Shown: positions 1 to 6,672 of the stretch, piece by piece
Numbering within the stretch: position 1 is the stretch's first letter
Layout: every line of letters starts with the position of its first letter
Source: Rikenella sp.
GTDB taxonomy: Bacteria > Bacteroidota > Bacteroidia > Bacteroidales > Rikenellaceae
Length of the DNA: 11,033 nucleotides
Direction: 5' to 3'
Assembly (NCBI GenBank): GCA_029054535.1
Contig: JAIDFC010000037.1
Span: 1-11,033 of the forward strand
Program-made: the position numbers and the translations under genes
Notes under the pieces: generated by a model
The model's input: only the letters and a program-made list of their open reading frames with translations
Told to the model about the DNA's origin: nothing
Database searches by the model: none

Positions 1-21
1 CGCAATATTCACTTCGTTCAT
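1..21 (-). CDS. Start of an unidentified minus-strand gene, cut by the left edge
   Basis: The reverse complement of the first 21 bases reads as an open frame of seven codons, MNEVNIA, beginning with ATG at 21-19. Directly upstream on the same strand is GGCGGAGGAGCTT, a strong Shine-Dalgarno match (GGAGG) six bases from the ATG and the best ribosome-binding site in the window. It also lies downstream of the terminator that ends the rpiB/U32 operon, where a new gene would be expected. Seven residues are too few to name a product. The call rests on the ribosome-binding site and position, so it could be a chance ATG. Confidence 0.45.
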
Positions 22-79
22 AAGCTCCTCCGCCGGCGTCGGACTTTCCCCTAAAAAACTGTGTTTGACCGCGCGCCTG

Positions 80-242
80 GGGAAATCATTTCCGATAAAC
101 TCCCGTTTATCGGTTTGATTTCCCTCTTTAGGCGGGCGCGCGGGATTGCATCTATCCTAATAAAGGCCGCCCGCCGTGGCGCGAACGCGTCGGCCGGGCG
201 GGCCCCGCGTGCCCGCGGTGGGCCGGCGATACTACGTATCGC
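80..242. other. Cluster of four consecutive stem-loops, possible structured RNA or leader
   Basis: Four inverted repeats follow each other closely. The first (80-124) pairs 80-88 with 116-124 (9 bp) and, after a small internal loop, 92-100 with 105-113 (CCGATAAAC/GTTTATCGG, 9 bp) around a TCCC loop. The second (131-175) pairs GGCGGGC with GCCCGCC and encloses a small GGAT/ATCC hairpin. The third (201-224) pairs GGCC+CCGCG with CGCGG+GGCC across a two-base bulge. The fourth (226-242) is GCGATAC-TAC-GTATCGC. On the minus strand they would lie in the leader of the gene starting at 21. I match it to no known riboswitch or RNA family. GC-richness makes some pairing likely by chance, but the first and fourth are not GC-driven. 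Confidence 0.4.
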
Positions 243-382
243 TATATCGTTCGGCAATAAAAAACCTGCAAAAACCCCAACAAAAGATACCGCGCATCGT
301 TATAACCTGCACCGAAAAACCACAAAAACCACAAACAAAGAATGCTGCTAACATTCTAAAACAGCTCCGAACGCGCGCCAAT

Positions 383-405
383 AAAAAAGTCGAGACAATC
401 CCGAC
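383..405 (-). terminator. Intrinsic terminator of the rpiB-U32 operon
   Basis: Read on the minus strand, GTCGGGA-TTG-TCTCGAC forms a 7-bp stem (one G-T wobble) with a three-base loop, followed at once by six T residues. It begins 66 bases past the U32 stop codon, where the operon should end. A weaker second candidate follows at 357-339 (AGAATG/CATTCT stem with a 7-base loop) leading into a T/G-rich tract. Confidence 0.65.
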
Positions 406-471
406 AAAAGGAGAGACCGCCACGACGCGACCGCGGCAGATCGTGATCAGTTATAAAACCGTAAAGATTCC

Positions 472-1734
472 TTAGTCGGTCTGTTCGACCAGCTTGAATA
501 CCTTGTCGCCCCGCCGCACCGTCTCCGGCGTCCGAATCGAACACCGGACCCCTTGCGGAGCCGTTTCGACCGGTTGCAGATCGACCCGGATCTCGTCCGG
601 CACGAACTCCAGCACCCCCGTAGTCGCCCCGAGTACGAGGAGTTTCTCACCCACCGCCAACGGCACCGCCTCGACCGAGATCTCCGCCACTCCGATCCGT
701 GCGAAGTAGTTCGTAACCTTCCCCACCTGCACCTTTTTGACCGTCGCCGCCGAGCCGTAGTGTTCCGACCACTCGCCCAGCCGCTGTCCGAGGTAGTACC
801 CGTCCCAGAAATCGCGGTTGAAAACCGTCCGCAGACGTTCCTTGAGCTCCGTCCCCAGCTCGCGCGTGAACCTCCCGTCGAGCACCGCCCGCACCCCCTC
901 TTTGTAGCATTCGCACACCCGCCGCACATATTCGCCTGACCGCGCCCGCCCCTCGATCTTCAACACCCGCACCCCGGCATCGATCATCCGGTCCAGAAAT
1001 TCGATCGTACAGAGGTCTTTCGGCGACATGATGTGCTGGTTTTCGACCACGAGCTGCGTCCCCGTCTCAACATCCTCGACCCGGTACGACCGTCTGCATA
1101 GCTGCCTGCATTCGCCCCGATTGGCCGATTTCCATGCTTCGTGCAAGCTCAGGTAGCACTTCCCCGAGACCGCCATGCACAACGCGCCGTGAGCGAACAT
1201 CTCGATCCGCACCCGTTCGCCCCGTGGTCCGCGAATATCGCGTTCCGTGATCTGGTCGTAGATGTGCCGCACCCGGTCGAGCGTCAGCTCCCGGGCGAGG
1301 ACCACCACGTCGGCATACTGCGCATAGAAAGCCACCGCCTCCGTATTCCCGACGTTGAGCTGGGTCGAGATATGCACCTCGACGCCCCGTTCCCGCGCGT
1401 AGCTCATCGCGGCCTGATCCGCCACGATCACCGCGTCGATCCCCTCGGCCGCCGCCCGGTCGACCACCTCACGCATGTACGGGATATCCTCGTCGAAAAG
1501 CACCGTATTGAGCGTCAGGTAGGTTTTGATGCCGTGTTCGCGACACCGCGCCACGATCCGAGCCAGGTCGTCGAGCGTGAAATTGACGCTCGACCCGGCC
1601 CGCATGTTGAGTCCCTGCACGCCGAAGTAGACCGAATCGGCTCCCCCCTGGATCGCCCCCTGCAACGACTCCCAAGAACCGACCGGACACATCACTTCGA
1701 TGGCTGTCGTCGCGTCTGTCGAAATTTCCCCCAT
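472..1734 (-). CDS. U32-family protein ("peptidase U32", TrhP-like tRNA hydroxylation type)
   Basis: A 420-residue cytosolic protein. Residues 178-196 (EMFAHGALCMAVSGKCYLS) fit the U32 signature E-x-F-x2-G-[SA]-[LIVM]-C-x4-G-x-C-x-[LIVM]-S exactly. A second cysteine pair follows in NRGECRQLCRRSY (C209, C213), so the four cysteines C186, C193, C209 and C213 could hold a metal or Fe-S cluster. The family-typical N-terminus IEVMCPVGSWESLQGAIQGGADSVYFG starts near residue 12, leaving a short extra lead. The length matches the 400-450-residue members (E. coli YegQ/TrhP, Bacillus YrrO) rather than the about 650-residue RlhA type. TrhP proteins act in 5-hydroxyuridine formation at tRNA position 34; proteolytic activity is doubtful for many members. 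It lies 20 bases after rpiB. AGAGG precedes the ATG weakly. The TrhP assignment is inferred from length and motif only. Confidence 0.88.
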   Translation of the reverse strand: MGEISTDATTAIEVMCPVGSWESLQGAIQGGADSVYFGVQGLNMRAGSSVNFTLDDLARIVARCREHGIKTYLTLNTVLFDEDIPYMREVVDRAAAEGIDAVIVADQAAMSYARERGVEVHISTQLNVGNTEAVAFYAQYADVVVLARELTLDRVRHIYDQITERDIRGPRGERVRIEMFAHGALCMAVSGKCYLSLHEAWKSANRGECRQLCRRSYRVEDVETGTQLVVENQHIMSPKDLCTIEFLDRMIDAGVRVLKIEGRARSGEYVRRVCECYKEGVRAVLDGRFTRELGTELKERLRTVFNRDFWDGYYLGQRLGEWSEHYGSAATVKKVQVGKVTNYFARIGVAEISVEAVPLAVGEKLLVLGATTGVLEFVPDEIRVDLQPVETAPQGVRCSIRTPETVRRGDKVFKLVEQTD

Positions 1735-1754
1735 GAGCCTCTACGTGCAAAAGA

Positions 1755-2192
1755 TTAAAGGTCGATCTGCTCTACCCGCCGCACGTGCCGTCCCCCCTCG
1801 AACTCCGCGCCGAAGAAGGCGTCCAGAATCTCGGCTGCCTGCTCGCGACTGACGAATCGTGCCGGCAACGAACAGACATTCGCGTCGTTATGTTGCCGTG
1901 CCAGTGCGGCGATCTCCGGACACCAGCACACCGCAGCCCGTACCTTCGGATGTTTATTGAGCGCCATACTGATCCCGTTCGCGCTCCCGCACAGCGAAAC
2001 CCCCAGGTCGCACCCTCCCTCGGCCACGCGCTGTCCCAAGGCGTGCGCATAGACCGGATAATCGACGCTCGCCTCGCTGTGCGTGCCGAGATCTTCCACG
2101 GCATACCCCTTGGCTAACAGGTAACCGGCAACGAACTCTTTCATCTCGTACCCGGCATGATCGCTGGCAACAGCGACGTTCAATGTCTTCAT
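1755..2192 (-). CDS. rpiB: Ribose-5-phosphate isomerase B
   Basis: A 145-residue cytosolic enzyme of the RpiB/LacAB family, interconverting ribose 5-phosphate and ribulose 5-phosphate in the pentose phosphate pathway. The N-terminus MKTLNVAVASDHAGYEMK carries the phosphosugar-binding Asp11-His12. LCGSANGISMALNKH (67-81) holds the loop cysteine Cys68, equivalent to the catalytic cysteine of E. coli RpiB. RQHNDANV supplies the conserved His101. Length agrees with E. coli RpiB (149). I start at 2192, not at the in-frame ATG at 2252: GGAG lies seven bases upstream of 2192, homology begins there, and the longer start would run through the promoter box at 2214-2221. It is first in an operon with the U32 gene. 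The loop reads SAN where many relatives have SGN or TGI; the effect is unknown. Confidence 0.93.
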   Translation of the reverse strand: MKTLNVAVASDHAGYEMKEFVAGYLLAKGYAVEDLGTHSEASVDYPVYAHALGQRVAEGGCDLGVSLCGSANGISMALNKHPKVRAAVCWCPEIAALARQHNDANVCSLPARFVSREQAAEILDAFFGAEFEGGRHVRRVEQIDL

Positions 2193-2213
2193 AAATTTGC
2201 TCCGTTTTGGCGC

Positions 2214-2221
2214 CAAAGGTA
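2214..2221 (-). promoter_or_regulatory. Bacteroidetes-type -7 box upstream of rpiB
   Basis: On the minus strand the sequence is TACCTTTG, a full match to TAnnTTTG, 21 bases before the rpiB ATG. That gives a leader of only about 15 bases containing the GGAG ribosome-binding site. A canonical TTTG at the usual -33 spacing is not evident; the nearest TTG (2252-2250) is further away than normal. Confidence 0.45.
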
Positions 2222-2241
2222 CTATTATTTTATACACGCGA

Positions 2242-2274
2242 TTCTGAGACAACCGTGTCTAACTGTTCTCAGAA
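2242..2274. other. Nested inverted repeats upstream of the rpiB promoter
   Basis: TTCTGAGA (2242-2249) and TCTCAGAA (2267-2274) form a perfect 8-bp inverted repeat around 17 bases. A competing small hairpin, AGACA-ACCG-TGTCT (2247-2260), shares bases with its left arm, so the two cannot form together. Relative to the -7 box at 2214-2221 the repeat covers the -33 region and above, where an operator could lie. No T tract follows on either strand, so it is not a standard terminator. Confidence 0.4.
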
Positions 2275-2355
2275 AGTACAATATACCCACTTCCTCTTGT
2301 CAAAGAAAAGAGTATACGAAATAAAAGTACCTTTTTCAATAATCAGAGTTGGGCA

Positions 2356-4029
2356 TTAGGCCGCAAAGAGAATCAACAACTGCGCCGTCAGAATCCGCAG
2401 GAACATCGTGAGCGGATAGACCGTCGCATAGCCCACCGACGGCAAGTCATTGCCCGCAACGCCGTTCGAGTAAGCCAGGGCAGGCGGGTCGGTCATACTG
2501 CCGGCCATCAATCCCGAGAGGGTGAAGTAGTTGATTTTGTAGAACAGGCGTCCGACGATCCCGACGATCAACAGCGGCACCATCGTAATAATAACCCCGT
2601 ATCCGATCCATTTGTATCCGCCGCCGTCGACAATCGTTTCGACGAAGCCTTCGCCCGCGCCCAGCCCGACGCCCGCCAGGAAGAGCGCGATACCCACCTC
2701 GCGCAGCATCAGGTTTGCGCTCATCGTCGTATAGGTAACCACCTTATACTGCGGTCCGAAGCGGCTGATGAGGATCGAAACGATGAGCGGACCGCCGGCC
2801 AACCCCAGTTTCAGCGGTTGCGGAATGCCCGGCAGCATAATGGGCAAGCTCCCCAGCAACACCCCGAGGAAGATACCGATGAAAATCGGAATGAGGTTCG
2901 GTTCGCGGAGCCTCCGCATGGAGTTCCCCAGCACTTTCGTCGCTTCGGCCACGCCGTTTTCGGTCCCCACCACCGTAACGCGGTCGCCCATCTGGAGGTG
3001 CAGATTCCGCGTAGCTACCAGGTCGACCCCCGCGCGGTTCACCCGCGTGATGTTGATCCCGTACGTACTTCGTAACCGCAGGTCTCCGAGCCGTTTGCCG
3101 TTGAGTTCCGGCTTGGTGATCATCACCCGACGCGAGATGAAGTGGCTGTCGAGTTTCTCCCACTCGGCGAAGTCCATGTCGAGTTTATGCCCCAAGAAAG
3201 CCACCAACGCCTCTTCGTCCTTATGGGCCGCAATCACGAACAACTTGTCGCCCAGGTTGAGTTCCGTGTTGTTGCTGGCGATTTCGGTGCGACCGTCGGC
3301 CTGATGACACACCCGCGAGATAACGAACGTCCGGTCGATCAACCCTGAAATATCCCCCACGGTCCGCCCTGCGATCACCGGGTTTTCGAGTACGATCGAG
3401 ATCCGTTGCGCCCCGGCATCGTCCGCATCATGACTATTCACAGCCGCCGCCTCCTTGTCGAGCTTGATCCGGAAGAAGAGGCGCATGGCCATGATCGAGA
3501 CGATGATCCCGATCACCCCGAGCGGATAGGCCACGGCATACCCGAGCGGGATGGACGAGGCGTCGACTCCCGGGCGCATATCGGTAAAGGCTTGTTGCGC
3601 CGCCCCGAGCCCCGGCGTGTTGGTAACGGCGCCGGACAGAATCCCGACCATCGTTTCGGTGGGGATTTCGGTTATGACGTGCAGAATGTAAGCGATCGCC
3701 ACCCCGAGCAGCACGATCGCTGTAGCGAGCATATTGAGTGTCAACCCTCCTTTTTTGAGCGAGGAGAAGAAGCTGGGTCCGACCTGCAGTCCGATCGAGT
3801 AGACGAAGAGGATCAGGCCGAACTCCTTGACGAAGTGCAAGGTGGTCGGGTCGATCCGCATGCCGAAGTGGCTCAGCGCGATGCCGACGAACAGGATCCA
3901 GGTAACGCCGAGCGAGATACCGGCCACCTTGATTTTCCCGAGGGCGATTCCGACGGCGATCACCAGCGCAATCAAAAGGATCGTGTGCGCTACGCCGCCG
4001 CCGAAAAAGAGGTTTTCAATCCATTCCAT
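2356..4029 (-). CDS. AspT/YidE/YbjL-type membrane transporter with two TrkA-C domains
   Basis: A 557-residue inner-membrane protein built as membrane half (about 10-190), two soluble TrkA-C/RCK_C-like domains (about 206-283 and 291-372), membrane half (about 377-557). Each half has roughly five hydrophobic segments. The halves are an internal duplication: GAVTNTPGLGAAQQAF followed by YAVAYPLG (133-171) matches GSMTDPPALAYSNG followed by YATVYPLT (510-541). This is the AspT/YidE/YbjL antiporter duplication architecture; AspT exchanges aspartate for alanine, but most relatives have no known substrate and nothing here identifies one. The TrkA-C domains suggest control by a small ligand. The start is supported by GAAGGA six bases before the ATG. 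It appears monocistronic, with its own promoter box at 4072-4065 and 163 bases before rpiB. Confidence 0.9.
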   Translation of the reverse strand: MEWIENLFFGGGVAHTILLIALVIAVGIALGKIKVAGISLGVTWILFVGIALSHFGMRIDPTTLHFVKEFGLILFVYSIGLQVGPSFFSSLKKGGLTLNMLATAIVLLGVAIAYILHVITEIPTETMVGILSGAVTNTPGLGAAQQAFTDMRPGVDASSIPLGYAVAYPLGVIGIIVSIMAMRLFFRIKLDKEAAAVNSHDADDAGAQRISIVLENPVIAGRTVGDISGLIDRTFVISRVCHQADGRTEIASNNTELNLGDKLFVIAAHKDEEALVAFLGHKLDMDFAEWEKLDSHFISRRVMITKPELNGKRLGDLRLRSTYGINITRVNRAGVDLVATRNLHLQMGDRVTVVGTENGVAEATKVLGNSMRRLREPNLIPIFIGIFLGVLLGSLPIMLPGIPQPLKLGLAGGPLIVSILISRFGPQYKVVTYTTMSANLMLREVGIALFLAGVGLGAGEGFVETIVDGGGYKWIGYGVIITMVPLLIVGIVGRLFYKINYFTLSGLMAGSMTDPPALAYSNGVAGNDLPSVGYATVYPLTMFLRILTAQLLILFAA

Positions 4030-4064
4030 AGATTTCCTTCAAAAAGCGTAAAAAAACGGAGCCT

Positions 4065-4072
4065 CAAAGGTA
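4065..4072 (-). promoter_or_regulatory. Bacteroidetes-type -7 box upstream of the transporter gene
   Basis: TACCTTTG on the minus strand, identical to the box before rpiB, lies 35 bases ahead of the transporter ATG. A CTTGAA with TTG at 4092-4090 lies 17 bases further upstream, slightly closer than the usual 19-21 bases for a -33 TTTG element. Confidence 0.5.
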
Positions 4073-4141
4073 CGATTTTTTGTACAATTCAAGCATTAGC
4101 TACGAATCGGAACTTTCGCTTTCCGGGAAGAAAACCGTACA

Positions 4142-4163
4142 AAAAGGTCGGGGGTCTCCTTTT
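4142..4163. terminator. Possible bidirectional terminator between the patatin and transporter genes
   Basis: AAAAGG (4142-4147) pairs with CCTTTT (4158-4163) around a 10-base loop, giving a T tract on either strand. It lies about 140 bases past the patatin stop codon and ahead of the transporter promoter. The stem is short and only two pairs are G-C. The rest of 4030-4305 holds no gene that I can see. Confidence 0.3.
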
Positions 4164-4305
4164 CTCCGAACGGCATTGTCTGGTAAGAATCTTTGTTTCA
4201 GGGAATTTTTTCTTCTCCGATCGCAATCGTTCGCTTCTCTGGTCTTTGTCCTCTCCCGATTCTGAGAGCAACGCAGCGGAGAACCCGCCGACCCGCCCCA
4301 AAAAC

Positions 4306-6597
4306 CTAAAACCTGCGCGACGAGAAGAGCGTGTATCCGAAGTTGAAAACGAGTTGCCAGTCCGAGCGGTGCGTGCTGTACTTGTTGAGCGTCAGCGAAG
4401 CCGGGCCGATGAAGGTCTGGTAGACCAGCGAGCCGCCGAAGACGAATCGCGTCTGCCTCCGGAGGCGGTTCCAGATGTCTCCCGTCCAGCCGTGGTCGTA
4501 GATCACCTCCTGCGGCACAAAGGCATAGGCGTACGATTTGAGATACAGGTTGTTGATGATGTGGAAGACCGGAATCACCCCCAACCCCGCGTAGGATCGC
4601 GAACGGTATTCCGGCATGAACATGGTCCGCATGAGCGGGATCGGCAGGAAAGCCGGCAGCGACATGGCCGTCGCGAGTGGGTTGTCGAAATCCGGGTGGT
4701 TCGACACGGTGGCTTCGCCCAGGATGCCGAACGTGAACCACTTCGCCGTCGGGAAATAGCGCTCGTATCGGTACCTGGCCTCGAACCAGTTCCGGTTCTG
4801 CCGGCTGAAAGCCGCCGAACCGCCTCCCAATGTCCCCGGCCGATAGCCCTCGAGTCCTTCGGTGAACTTCAGTTGCAGGATGTGTTCCGTCCCGCGGTTC
4901 GGATAGAGCGTGTAGTTGAGCGACTGTTTCTGCACTTCGAGCGTCAGACTCGCATAGGCGAACCGGCTCTGGTCCGGCTTGTCGGCGTTGGTGAACTCGT
5001 CGCGGAAATAGTACTCGTCCGTAGCCCCCAACGTCAGCCGCCCGCGAAAAGCGGCGTTCTCCAGCACCGGAATCGCGACCGACGAACTGAGCGTATTCTC
5101 GTTCCGGGTTCTGTATCGCCACGAGCGGTTTCGGTAGTAACGGTTCATGTGGTTGGCGCCGTAGTCGTAGTTGTCGTACGTGTAGTTGTAGTCGATATAG
5201 AACGGGAAGTTGGTGTAGATATCGTGCCTCCCGCCGGCCTTGATCGAGTTGTAGAACGTCCCGAAGAAGCCTTGCAAGGCATACGTCGAGACATTGCGGC
5301 CGACCGTTCGGTAGCTGAGGGCGGCGTAGCCCATGTTCAGTGCCGTGGAGGAGATGTTCCCGCCCAGCGAGAATCGGAGGCTGGCCTGAGTCCGCATCGT
5401 CAGTTTGAGCTTCGAGAAACCCGTCTCGGGGTTGTAGACCGCCTCCGGGAAGTCGCCCGAGAAGACGCCGCCGGCCAGGATCTGCATGTACTTTCGGGTG
5501 AAGTACTCCATGTCGAAGAGTTGCTTCGGTTTGAGTCCGAGTTGTCGATAGACGTATTCGGTCTGTTTCGGGGTGAGTCCCTCGATCTCGATCTCCTCGA
5601 AAAGCAGGGGCTTGATTTTCGCCCTGAAAGCGGCGCGACGGTCCTCGATCTCGCGATCGGAGACCCGCCGCGCGATCCGTTCCCGAATCAGCGGCATCTG
5701 CCGCATGGCGTCCTCGTAGCCTCGCGCGATGATATAGCTGGCTTTGTCGTAGTCCAGCACGCCGACCTCGCGGAACCGCCGTCGGATCTCGACGTCGATG
5801 CTGTCGGGCAAGGCGTAGTCCGTATTGCTGGTGGCCATCACGCTGACCTGCTGGACGATGTTGTCCGGCGAGGGGTTTTCGTAGTTGGCGGCGCAAATGC
5901 CGCCGATCAGGATATCGGGATGGAAAGTCGTATCGAGCGGTTGCCACGGGTAGTTGTCGTACAGTCCGCCGTCGAACAGCACGACGCTATCGCGCGCCAC
6001 CGGCCTGAAGACCAGCGGAATGGTCATCGACGCCCGCACGGCGAACGGCAGGCTCCCGCGGTCGAACACCACGGTCCGTTTGTTGTACACGTCCGAGGCG
6101 TTGCACCGAAACGGCACCATCAGGCTGTCGAAATCGTTCCCGGCCGCCGCCGAAGCCGGATAGAGCATCCGCATGAAAGCCATATCCAGCTGGTACGGCG
6201 AGACGATATTCGTAGGCAGCTGGATCGCAGCCGCCTTGACAGCCCTCGGATCGATCTTCACGGAGATCATGGTCGGCGTCGGTTCGAACTTCTTGAAATA
6301 GTAGTTGTTGTCCAGATCCGAGGTTTTGGCCGAGAGCCAACCCTGAACGGTGTCGGTGATGAAAAACCGGATCATCTCGTCGGGCGAATAGCCCGCGGCG
6401 TACATCCCCGCTACGATCGCCCCCATCGACGCCCCGGAGATATAGTCGATCGGTATGTTGTTTTCCTCCAGCGCCTTGAGAATTCCGACATGATACAGTC
6501 CCTTGGCCCCGCCGCCGCTGAGGACGACCCCCACGCGCTGTCCCCGCGCGACGACGGACAGCGACAGAATCAGCATCCAGGTGAGAAATCGTTTCAT
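4306..6597 (-). CDS. Secreted patatin-like phospholipase with POTRA and outer-membrane beta-barrel
   Basis: A 763-residue protein. Residues 1-19 (MKRFLTWMLILSLSVVARG) are a signal peptide. A patatin domain follows with oxyanion-hole SGGGAKGL (27-34), nucleophile elbow GASMG (Ser57) and catalytic DGG (Asp209), so the Ser-Asp dyad is intact. About 333-405 (LLFEEIEIEGLTPKQTEYV) resembles a POTRA domain. The rest, to about 763, is rich in alternating aromatic and polar residues, with many Tyr/Asn/Arg turns, and ends in Phe (FGYTLFSSRRF), as expected of a BamA/Omp85-type barrel. This matches the PlpD-like type Vd layout, in which the barrel anchors or exports a lipase. The start is the Met before the signal peptide; the open frame continues upstream only as the antisense of the next gene. 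No Shine-Dalgarno is visible. It is divergent from the cyclophilin gene. The substrate is unknown. Confidence 0.9.
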   Translation of the reverse strand: MKRFLTWMLILSLSVVARGQRVGVVLSGGGAKGLYHVGILKALEENNIPIDYISGASMGAIVAGMYAAGYSPDEMIRFFITDTVQGWLSAKTSDLDNNYYFKKFEPTPTMISVKIDPRAVKAAAIQLPTNIVSPYQLDMAFMRMLYPASAAAGNDFDSLMVPFRCNASDVYNKRTVVFDRGSLPFAVRASMTIPLVFRPVARDSVVLFDGGLYDNYPWQPLDTTFHPDILIGGICAANYENPSPDNIVQQVSVMATSNTDYALPDSIDVEIRRRFREVGVLDYDKASYIIARGYEDAMRQMPLIRERIARRVSDREIEDRRAAFRAKIKPLLFEEIEIEGLTPKQTEYVYRQLGLKPKQLFDMEYFTRKYMQILAGGVFSGDFPEAVYNPETGFSKLKLTMRTQASLRFSLGGNISSTALNMGYAALSYRTVGRNVSTYALQGFFGTFYNSIKAGGRHDIYTNFPFYIDYNYTYDNYDYGANHMNRYYRNRSWRYRTRNENTLSSSVAIPVLENAAFRGRLTLGATDEYYFRDEFTNADKPDQSRFAYASLTLEVQKQSLNYTLYPNRGTEHILQLKFTEGLEGYRPGTLGGGSAAFSRQNRNWFEARYRYERYFPTAKWFTFGILGEATVSNHPDFDNPLATAMSLPAFLPIPLMRTMFMPEYRSRSYAGLGVIPVFHIINNLYLKSYAYAFVPQEVIYDHGWTGDIWNRLRRQTRFVFGGSLVYQTFIGPASLTLNKYSTHRSDWQLVFNFGYTLFSSRRF

Positions 6598-6626
6598 AAC
6601 GCTCGGCGTTTTACCGGGAATTTTCG

Positions 6627-6634
6627 TAAATTTG
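6627..6634 (+). promoter_or_regulatory. Possible -7 box for the cyclophilin gene
   Basis: TAAATTTG matches TAnnTTTG on the plus strand, 38 bases before the cyclophilin ATG, within the 75-base gap between two divergent genes. No TTTG lies at the expected -33 distance. I found no equivalent box for the patatin gene on the minus strand. Confidence 0.4.
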
Positions 6635-6672
6635 CTTTTCAGTAATCCATCTTCGAACTCGACCACACAGAG

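Larger units (their letters stand above)
22..471. other. 450-base non-coding stretch with structured and A-rich halves
   Basis: No convincing gene lies here; the open frames have arbitrary composition and no family features. The left half (about 80-242) is very GC-rich and made of consecutive inverted repeats, described separately. The right half (about 256-345) is strongly A/C-rich on the plus strand, so T/G-rich on the minus strand. It includes a tandem pair of the 9-mer AAAAACCAC at 315-332 and two AACCTGCA boxes (263-270 and 304-311), each followed within a few bases by AAAAACC. The operon terminator sits at 383-405. No clear TAnnTTTG promoter box for the gene at the left edge is visible. 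Confidence 0.7.

Noticed and set aside
22..57. Minus-strand AGGGGAAAGTCCGACGC resembling the GAGGAAAGTCC box of RNase P RNA or part of a cobalamin riboswitch
   Set aside because: The rest of either RNA's conserved core is absent: there are no other RNase P conserved regions and no B12-box GCCACTG. The resemblance is a short chance match.
61..475. Overlapping plus-strand open frames in the first 475 bases
   Set aside because: They run through inverted repeats and A-rich tracts, have no family features or ribosome-binding sites, and one is rich in low-complexity Lys/Thr/Pro. They look like chance frames.
2193..2252. Earlier ATG for rpiB at 2252
   Set aside because: The added 20 residues have no homology character, and the region holds the -7 promoter box and the GGAG site for the start at 2192.
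2323..2335. AAAAG-TAC-CTTTT as a terminator for the transporter gene
   Set aside because: Five pairs with one G-C and a three-base loop is too weak, and AT-rich sequence makes it likely by chance.
3406..6645. Very long plus-strand open frame of 1079 codons
   Set aside because: It is antisense to the transporter and patatin genes and spans their intergenic gap. Its Arg/Asp/Glu/Val/His-rich translation is typical of the reverse strand of GC-rich genes, while the minus-strand frames have clear motifs.
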